A stretch of 21,257 nucleotides of DNA from a virus. Shown in pieces: positions 18,774-21,257 of this stretch (its first letter is position 1; each line of letters starts with the position of its first letter). Both the position numbers and the translations under genes were made by a program. Under the pieces are notes generated by a model. That model was not told the DNA's origin. It made no database searches and saw nothing but the letters and a program-made list of their open reading frames with translations. The DNA lies in IMG/VR virus record IMGVR_UViG_3300047562_002936, positions 1-21,257 of that record, one strand, 5' to 3'.

Positions 18774-18914
18774 TTATTTACCTTGACCCCGATAACGCTT
18801 CTTACGACCATTACGAGATGTTGCACTCAACAAAGTACGTGAAGAACGACCTTGACGAGTTTTCTTAGGTGCTCCTGGTTCAAATACAGTTTTGTTGCCA
18901 CCACCTTTAGCCAT
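18774..18914 (-). CDS. small highly basic protein, 46 aa
   Basis: A 46-aa frame beginning MAKGGGNKTVFEPGAPKKTR and ending NGRKKRYRGQGK. It is strongly basic (about 15 Lys/Arg and very few acidic residues), Gly-rich at both ends, with no hydrophobic core. I recall similar short basic proteins in marine T4-like cyanophages but no named function. A strong Shine-Dalgarno (GGAGGAAATCTAATG) sits inside the end of the preceding gene, and the ATG overlaps that gene's TAA by one base. The composition suggests an unstructured protein that binds nucleic acid or acts as a polyanion counterpart; this is inference. It is followed by the 205-aa gene. Confidence 0.85.
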   Translation of the reverse strand: MAKGGGNKTVFEPGAPKKTRQGRSSRTLLSATSRNGRKKRYRGQGK

Positions 18915-19060
18915 TAGATTTCCTCCAATTCGATTTCATTAATGTCATAGTTTTCATTTTGATAATACTCTTGAGAGAGATTATCTAGGACCTCCACACA
19001 TTCTTCATAAGAGAGGTCCGTATATATCTTACGTCCTTTATATAAGATATTAAAAGCCAT
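18914..19060 (-). CDS. small acidic protein of unknown function, 48 aa
   Basis: A 48-aa frame starting MAFNILYKGRKIYTDLSYEE and ending in an acidic tail (NEIELEEI). The central LSYEECVEVLDNLSQEYYQN looks like one amphipathic helix. It resembles the short 'Y-x-G-x-K-x-Y..LSYEEC' phage proteins in general style, and the unlinked 63-aa protein at 19887 also has a DLSYEEL stretch. The ATG immediately follows the glycosyltransferase TAA (TAAATG), and its TAA overlaps the next ATG by one base, so three genes are probably translationally coupled. Function unknown. Confidence 0.8.
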   Translation of the reverse strand: MAFNILYKGRKIYTDLSYEECVEVLDNLSQEYYQNENYDINEIELEEI

Positions 19061-19828
19061 TTAGATTACTCGTGTTTTCTCGTGTCCTACTCGAATACGT
19101 GGGTCGCACCAAATCTCAAATCCTTCTTCTTTTGCATCAAGACAGAATGAAACATCTTCTCCACACATATCTTGTACTGCACCAGATTCAAAGACTTGCA
19201 TCTTAGGAGCAAACCAAGGATATTCAAGATTCTCAAAGACACCCTTCTTAATCAGTACCCAACCGAAACCAGTATAGTCTACTGTGAAAGGCTTACGACG
19301 TTTCGAGATACTCTCCACAGTCTCGTGATTCATCACACCACCATTCTTACGGAAATCATCCTCTTCTAACCAATGAGCCACTGAAGTCGTGTGCCCATCT
19401 TCTGTGGCATACCATCCTGCAACAATCTCCTTCTCTTCACCTTCCTCATTCAGAGCAAGATCACAGAGTTGCCAGAATTTATTTGTGTCAAATACAATGT
19501 CACTATCAATCCACAGTTGATAATCATATTGCAGTTTACCGTCCCAAGGAATTTGCTTAGGACCACGAAGTACATTTGCACCAAGTACTTTACAACGTGC
19601 AAAGTTAACCATCGATGAGTAATCTTGAGAAATCTGAATACTCATGCCATTCTGTACTAAGTCAAAGCACAGTTGCACAAATGCTTTCAGAAAAATAAAA
19701 GAACATCCACGACCAGGAAGACAGAATACAATACTCTTCCCTTTCATTCGTTCTTTAATTGCAGCATAGTCCCAATCTGCTTCTTTAGGTTTGGGTGCTG
19801 CTGCTTTTACAGTAAATCCTTTTGCCAT
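19061..19828 (-). CDS. GT-A-fold glycosyltransferase (GT2-like), 255 aa
   Basis: Likely transfers a sugar from a nucleotide-sugar donor. The sequence shows a beta-strand with a loop (SIVFCLPGRGCS, residues 32-43), NFARCKVLGANVLRG (75-89), and a DxD-type metal/donor motif in QLWIDSDIVFD (104-114, Asp-Ser-Asp at 108-110). The acceptor-side region carries DYTGFGWVLIKKGVFENL (184-201), with MCGEDVSFCLDAKEEGFEIW (221-240) and a terminal RVGHEKTR; the acidic GED and the late His are typical of GT-A enzymes. No signal peptide or membrane segment, so cytosolic. Its own near-consensus sigma70 promoter lies upstream, with AAGGTGA as Shine-Dalgarno about 10 bases before ATG 19828. T4-like cyanophages often carry such genes. 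The acceptor (virion protein, DNA or host surface glycan) is unknown. Confidence 0.88.
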   Translation of the reverse strand: MAKGFTVKAAAPKPKEADWDYAAIKERMKGKSIVFCLPGRGCSFIFLKAFVQLCFDLVQNGMSIQISQDYSSMVNFARCKVLGANVLRGPKQIPWDGKLQYDYQLWIDSDIVFDTNKFWQLCDLALNEEGEEKEIVAGWYATEDGHTTSVAHWLEEDDFRKNGGVMNHETVESISKRRKPFTVDYTGFGWVLIKKGVFENLEYPWFAPKMQVFESGAVQDMCGEDVSFCLDAKEEGFEIWCDPRIRVGHEKTRVI

Positions 19829-19852
19829 AAGTTGAAATCACCTTCAAACTCA

Positions 19853-19881
19853 ATTTTATCAGTCTATATATGTCTTGTCAA
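19853..19881 (-). promoter_or_regulatory. sigma70-like promoter TTGACA-17-TAAAAT for the glycosyltransferase cassette
   Basis: On the minus strand TTGACA (19881-19876) is separated by exactly 17 bases from TAAAAT (19858-19853), matching the consensus in 11 of 12 positions. A start site near 19846 would give a short leader of about 18 bases containing the AAGGTGA Shine-Dalgarno of the 19828 gene. It lies in the only real gap (58 bases) between the 63-aa gene and the glycosyltransferase, as expected for early or middle transcription by host RNA polymerase. Confidence 0.75.
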
Positions 19882-19886
19882 GATTG

Positions 19887-20078
19887 TCAGTGTGATGAAT
19901 TTAGAATTGCATCCTTATTCACATACAATTCCTCATAAGACAAATCTTCAGAAGAATAATCGGTCTTCATAATACCTACAAGATTATTCAGAGTTTTCCA
20001 TGCTGTATGAAACTCTTCTTCCTTGATAGAATGCATAATACACTTATCTTTTGCGTAGATATGATAAACCTTTTCCAT
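19887..20078 (-). CDS. small protein of unknown function, 63 aa
   Basis: A 63-aa protein starting MEKVYHIYAKDKCIMHSIKE, followed by EEEFHTAWKTLNNLVGIM and an acidic end DYSSEDLSYEELYVNKDAIL. The layout (a beta-strand pair then a helix) is like many short conserved phage proteins; no function is known to me. The frame is open upstream to ATG 20144, but the start at 20078 is preferred. CGGAGAAA lies about 9 bases before it, the upstream extension overlaps the 52-aa membrane gene, and KVYHIYAKDKC is a sensible N-terminus. It lies 34 bases after the 52-aa gene stop and is probably co-transcribed with it. Confidence 0.8.
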   Translation of the reverse strand: MEKVYHIYAKDKCIMHSIKEEEFHTAWKTLNNLVGIMKTDYSSEDLSYEELYVNKDAILNSSH

Positions 20079-20112
20079 AAAAAATTTTCTCCGGATTTTT
20101 TTGAGTCCTACA

Positions 20113-20271
20113 TCATCTTGCGACAGCATTATATATGAGAACAATCAAAAACCCGATCGGCAACCCTATCAGTGTAAAGCATTGCCTCGGATATCTTATC
20201 AACCACCCCGCAAAGACAACCTTCCAAAAGTTCCAGTATGGGGATCTTCTGCGGACCTTATAAAGTCTCAT
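20113..20271 (-). CDS. small single-span membrane protein, 52 aa
   Basis: A 52-aa frame with a basic N-terminus (MRLYKVRRRSPYWNFWKVVF) and a hydrophobic segment CFTLIGLPIGFLIVLIYNAV (residues 31-50) ending in AR. The Arg/Lys-rich N-terminal side suggests an N-in orientation in the host inner or thylakoid membrane by the positive-inside rule. Evidence that it is real is an excellent Shine-Dalgarno (GGAGGTATAATG) and an upstream sigma70-like promoter with a long leader. An open frame on the plus strand (20135-20263) is its shadow. Function unknown; small membrane proteins of this kind may affect host envelope functions, but nothing here shows that. Confidence 0.78.
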   Translation of the reverse strand: MRLYKVRRRSPYWNFWKVVFAGWLIRYPRQCFTLIGLPIGFLIVLIYNAVAR

Positions 20272-20301
20272 TATACCTCCGGAAAATTTTTATGAGTCTT
20301 A

Positions 20302-20309
20302 TATTTAAA
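20302..20309 (-). promoter_or_regulatory. possible late-type -10 element (TTTAAATA) before the 52-aa gene
   Basis: TTTAAATA matches TATAAATA in 7 of 8 bases and lies about 30 bases upstream of ATG 20271. It could also simply be AT-rich leader sequence, since a better sigma70-like promoter lies further upstream. Confidence 0.28.
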
Positions 20310-20359
20310 GGTCGAATTGTCACCTCTGTAGGTTAGGGTAGTTATCGATTTTTATACGA

Positions 20360-20399
20360 CCCCCCCGTTACGCCCGCAGGGGACATCACATAAGACCCC
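20360..20399 (-). other. G-rich leader segment with alternative pairings
   Basis: In the 205-base gap before the 52-aa gene, the minus strand carries G4 (20399-20396), C4 (20382-20379), G3 (20375-20373) and G7 (20366-20360). The C4 can pair with either the upstream G4 or the downstream G7, and the four possible G tracts (G4, G3, G3, G3) could form a quadruplex. Such G/C runs are exceptional in this AT-rich window. The rest of 20272-20476 holds the promoter at its upstream end and no convincing gene. Confidence 0.4.
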
Positions 20400-20428
20400 A
20401 AATAACTGCGAATACGACAACGAATAAG

Positions 20429-20457
20429 AGTCTAACATAAGGAGAGCAAACTGTCAA
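20429..20457 (-). promoter_or_regulatory. sigma70-like promoter TTGACA-17-TAGACT
   Basis: TTGACA (20457-20452) is followed after 17 bases by TAGACT (20434-20429), a perfect -35 with a 4-of-6 -10. A start near 20422 would produce a leader of about 150 bases containing the G-rich segment before the 52-aa gene. It lies just downstream of the 47-aa gene stop. Confidence 0.5.
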
Positions 20458-20476
20458 GAATGCTCCCCGAATATCA

Positions 20477-20620
20477 TCAGAACTCGATTACATCAAGAGT
20501 CGGCACATTCGACTGTTCAGTATCACTCACTGTCTCTGAGGTAAGTGCATCGAGAATCGAAAGAATCTCAGAACCAGTGTTACCTTTGGACAGCAGGGAG
20601 ATGAGAACTTGCTTGGACAT
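20477..20620 (-). CDS. small conserved protein of unknown function, 47 aa
   Basis: A 47-aa frame, MSKQVLISLLSKGNTGSEIL then SILDALTSETVSDTEQ and an acidic tail TLDVIEF. The N-terminal half looks like a helix-turn-helix-sized helical hairpin (LISLLSKGNTGSEILSILDAL), a pattern I recall in short proteins of cyanophages and other phages, without known function. It ends in two consecutive in-frame stops (TGA TGA). No Shine-Dalgarno is seen; the leader carries an ACTAACCACA motif shared with neighbouring genes. Codons end in C or G more often than in the structural genes. Confidence 0.75.
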   Translation of the reverse strand: MSKQVLISLLSKGNTGSEILSILDALTSETVSDTEQSNVPTLDVIEF

Positions 20621-20649
20621 AATAAAGAAGAAAAGTGTCAGAAACTGTG

Positions 20650-20660
20650 TGTGGTTAGTT
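20650..20660 (-). repeat. leader motif AACTAACCACA, copy 1
   Basis: The 11-base motif (TGTGGTTAGTT on the plus strand) lies 30 bases upstream of the 47-aa gene start. An identical 11-mer precedes the 84-aa gene and a shorter form precedes the 62-aa gene. Confidence 0.5.
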
Positions 20661-20686
20661 TATAGTCATGCCCAGGACTTAAGGTA

Positions 20687-20705
20687 TAAGAACTGTGAGC
20701 TCTTA
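20687..20705 (-). other. short stem-loop between the 84-aa and 47-aa genes
   Basis: On the minus strand TAAGAGC-TCACA-GTTCTTA can form a 7-bp stem (one G-U pair) 9 bases after the 84-aa gene stop. No U tract follows, so it is at best a weak terminator or a 3'-end stabiliser. The rest of the 93-base gap holds the repeated ACTAACCACA motif and nothing else recognisable. Confidence 0.3.
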
Positions 20706-20713
20706 TGTGTTAA

Positions 20714-20968
20714 TCAAAGGTCAAAGACATCACTATTGATTTGGATGACATTTACCTTCGGGTCGTTGAACTTAACCCCGTCCTTTGTTTCACGCACTCC
20801 ATACTCATTGTAGAGGGTATTTACAAGGGTTTCATAATCACCACAGTCCATTGCTAGGTGATACAAACCCTCATCATTGTTGATCCACAGAGCAACATTC
20901 CAGGTCTCATAATTCTCCCAACCGTTATACTCAGTAGAGAGGATGTTGGTCTGGTAAGTAACAGTCAT
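20714..20968 (-). CDS. GWENYETWNVALWI-type conserved protein, 84 aa
   Basis: An 84-aa protein with a striking aromatic signature, YNGWENYETWNVALWINNDE (residues 14-33), followed by GLYHLAMDCGDYETLVNTLY. I recognise this as a small conserved family of cyanobacterial and phage proteins (DUF7249-like in current naming; the accession is from memory) with no known function. The C-terminal part (DGVKFNDPKVNVIQINSDVFDL) is likely a beta strand pair. It starts 34 bases after the 62-aa gene stop. No Shine-Dalgarno; the ATG directly follows ACTAACTAACCACAA. Mixed codon use, more C-ending than the baseplate genes. Being a real gene is secure; function unknown. Confidence 0.85.
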   Translation of the reverse strand: MTVTYQTNILSTEYNGWENYETWNVALWINNDEGLYHLAMDCGDYETLVNTLYNEYGVRETKDGVKFNDPKVNVIQINSDVFDL

Positions 20969-20980
20969 TTGTGGTTAGTT
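20969..20980 (-). repeat. leader motif AACTAACCACAA, copy 2, directly before an ATG
   Basis: AACTAACCACAA abuts the ATG of the 84-aa gene, occupying the place where a Shine-Dalgarno would be expected. It is identical over 11 bases to the copy at 20650-20660. A related ACAACCACAA occurs at 21200-21209 before the 62-aa gene. Confidence 0.5.
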
Positions 20981-21002
20981 AGTGTGAATGAAGGGGATGA
21001 AA

Positions 21003-21191
21003 TCAGAACGCAAGGAGTGCCGAATCCATCTGCTCTTCAGTGATAAGACCCAACTGATAATCAGTGTTCAGAGTATACATCAGGTCTTTGAACTGAGTAT
21101 AACGATTCGGAGCAAAGTTACGCAGGAAGAACATCTTACGGGGCAGAGGATTGTTCATCATGTGGGCAAAGTTGCGAATCTGGTTGAGCAT
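21003..21191 (-). CDS. small protein of unknown function, 62 aa
   Basis: A 62-aa frame, MLNQIRNFAHMMNNPLPRKM, then FFLRNFAPNRYTQFKDLMYTLNTDYQLGLITEEQMDSALLAF. It is mostly helical in appearance, basic in the first half and acidic at the end (ITEEQMDSALLAF looks like a capped C-terminal helix). No known family is recognised. The start at 21191 has no Shine-Dalgarno but follows the shared ACAACCACAA leader motif; an internal Met11 is possible. It is the first gene of the row in this window, and a weak sigma70-like promoter lies upstream. Confidence 0.75.
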   Translation of the reverse strand: MLNQIRNFAHMMNNPLPRKMFFLRNFAPNRYTQFKDLMYTLNTDYQLGLITEEQMDSALLAF

Positions 21192-21199
21192 CTGTATCG

Positions 21200-21209
21200 T
21201 TGTGGTTGT
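21200..21209 (-). repeat. leader motif ACAACCACAA, divergent copy 3
   Basis: It shares AACCACA with the two other copies and lies 8 bases upstream of the 62-aa gene ATG. The three copies occur in three successive gene leaders on the same strand. Confidence 0.4.
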
Positions 21210-21215
21210 CCTTAC

Positions 21216-21243
21216 ACTATAGGGACACTTTGAAGGTGAGTAA
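21216..21243 (-). promoter_or_regulatory. weak sigma70-like promoter before the 62-aa gene
   Basis: TTACTC (21243-21238), 16 bases, then TATAGT (21221-21216). The -10 is good (5 of 6) and the -35 poor. A start near 21209 would give a short leader of about 18 bases. The remaining bases to 21257 show no gene. Confidence 0.33.
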
Positions 21244-21257
21244 CTTTAATACCCCTA

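Noticed and set aside
19832-19847. TTGAA-GGTGAT-TTCAA hairpin holding the glycosyltransferase Shine-Dalgarno in its loop
   Set aside because: The stem is only 5 bp and the predicted transcription start (near 19846) falls at its edge, so it may not form fully.
19673-19972. 99-codon plus-strand frame
   Set aside because: Antisense to the glycosyltransferase start and the 63-aa gene; low-information composition typical of a shadow.
20079-20144. N-terminal extension of the 63-aa protein to ATG 20144
   Set aside because: It would overlap the membrane-protein gene, while CGGAGAAA correctly placed before ATG 20078 marks the internal start.
20135-20263. Plus-strand 42-codon frame starting MRTIKNPIGNPISVKHC
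   Set aside because: No Shine-Dalgarno, opposite to all other genes, and entirely antisense to the 52-aa membrane gene, which has a strong start signal.
20352-20438. 28-aa minus-strand frame (MLDSYSLSYSQLFGV...) in the leader of the 52-aa gene
   Set aside because: No ribosome-binding site, and the predicted -10 element lies inside it, so its start would not be on the transcript.
20460-20813. 117-codon plus-strand frame
   Set aside because: Antisense to the 47-aa and 84-aa genes, no family resemblance, no start signal; a shadow frame.

Overview
The window looks like part of a T4-like marine cyanophage (a cyanomyovirus infecting Prochlorococcus or Synechococcus). The DNA is AT-rich and every supported gene lies on the minus strand. 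Genes are packed with overlaps of a few bases. Four genes match T4 baseplate-wedge proteins in T4 order, and a DUF4815-type virion protein follows. I assign families from remembered sequence motifs; no search was run. I see no tRNA, rRNA, CRISPR array or insertion sequence.

Layout, read in the direction of transcription (right to left). (1) 21257-20113 holds small early or accessory genes: a 62-aa protein, an 84-aa GWENYETWNVALWI-type protein, a 47-aa protein, a 52-aa single-span membrane protein and a 63-aa protein. They are separated by short leaders. Visible elements here are a sigma70-like promoter, a G-rich leader and a repeated TGTGGTTAGTT motif. (2) 19881-17933 starts at a near-consensus sigma70 promoter (TTGACA-17-TAAAAT). 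It holds a GT-A-type glycosyltransferase, a 48-aa acidic protein and a 46-aa very basic protein coupled by end-to-start overlaps, then a 205-aa protein with ATP-grasp-like motifs and a 55-aa acidic protein. (3) 17912-1 is the baseplate block: gp25, gp6, a 4004-aa giant, gp8 and a DUF4815 protein cut off by the left edge. A T4-type late-promoter motif (GATAAATA) lies just upstream of gp25.

The main result concerns the giant. It occupies the position of T4 gene 7, between genes 6 and 8. Its N-terminal 245 residues carry a motif closely resembling the helical C-terminal part of T4 gp7 (DFYSSKG...FEILFRALYGEDVEV against T4 DFYSTKG...YKFLFKVLYNEEVEI). I infer that it is a greatly enlarged gp7. The other roughly 3700 residues are glycine- and serine-rich beta repeats, with a YHYH-like module near residue 1240. 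One repeat class (GSGAxA...GGSGY) also appears inside an insertion in gp8, so neighbouring wedge proteins seem to share an expanding repeat module.

Functionally, gp25, gp6, the gp7-like giant and gp8 would form the baseplate wedge, with the DUF4815 protein as a peripheral baseplate or fibre part. The upstream cassette may modify a glycan, a protein or the host surface; that link rests on gene position only.
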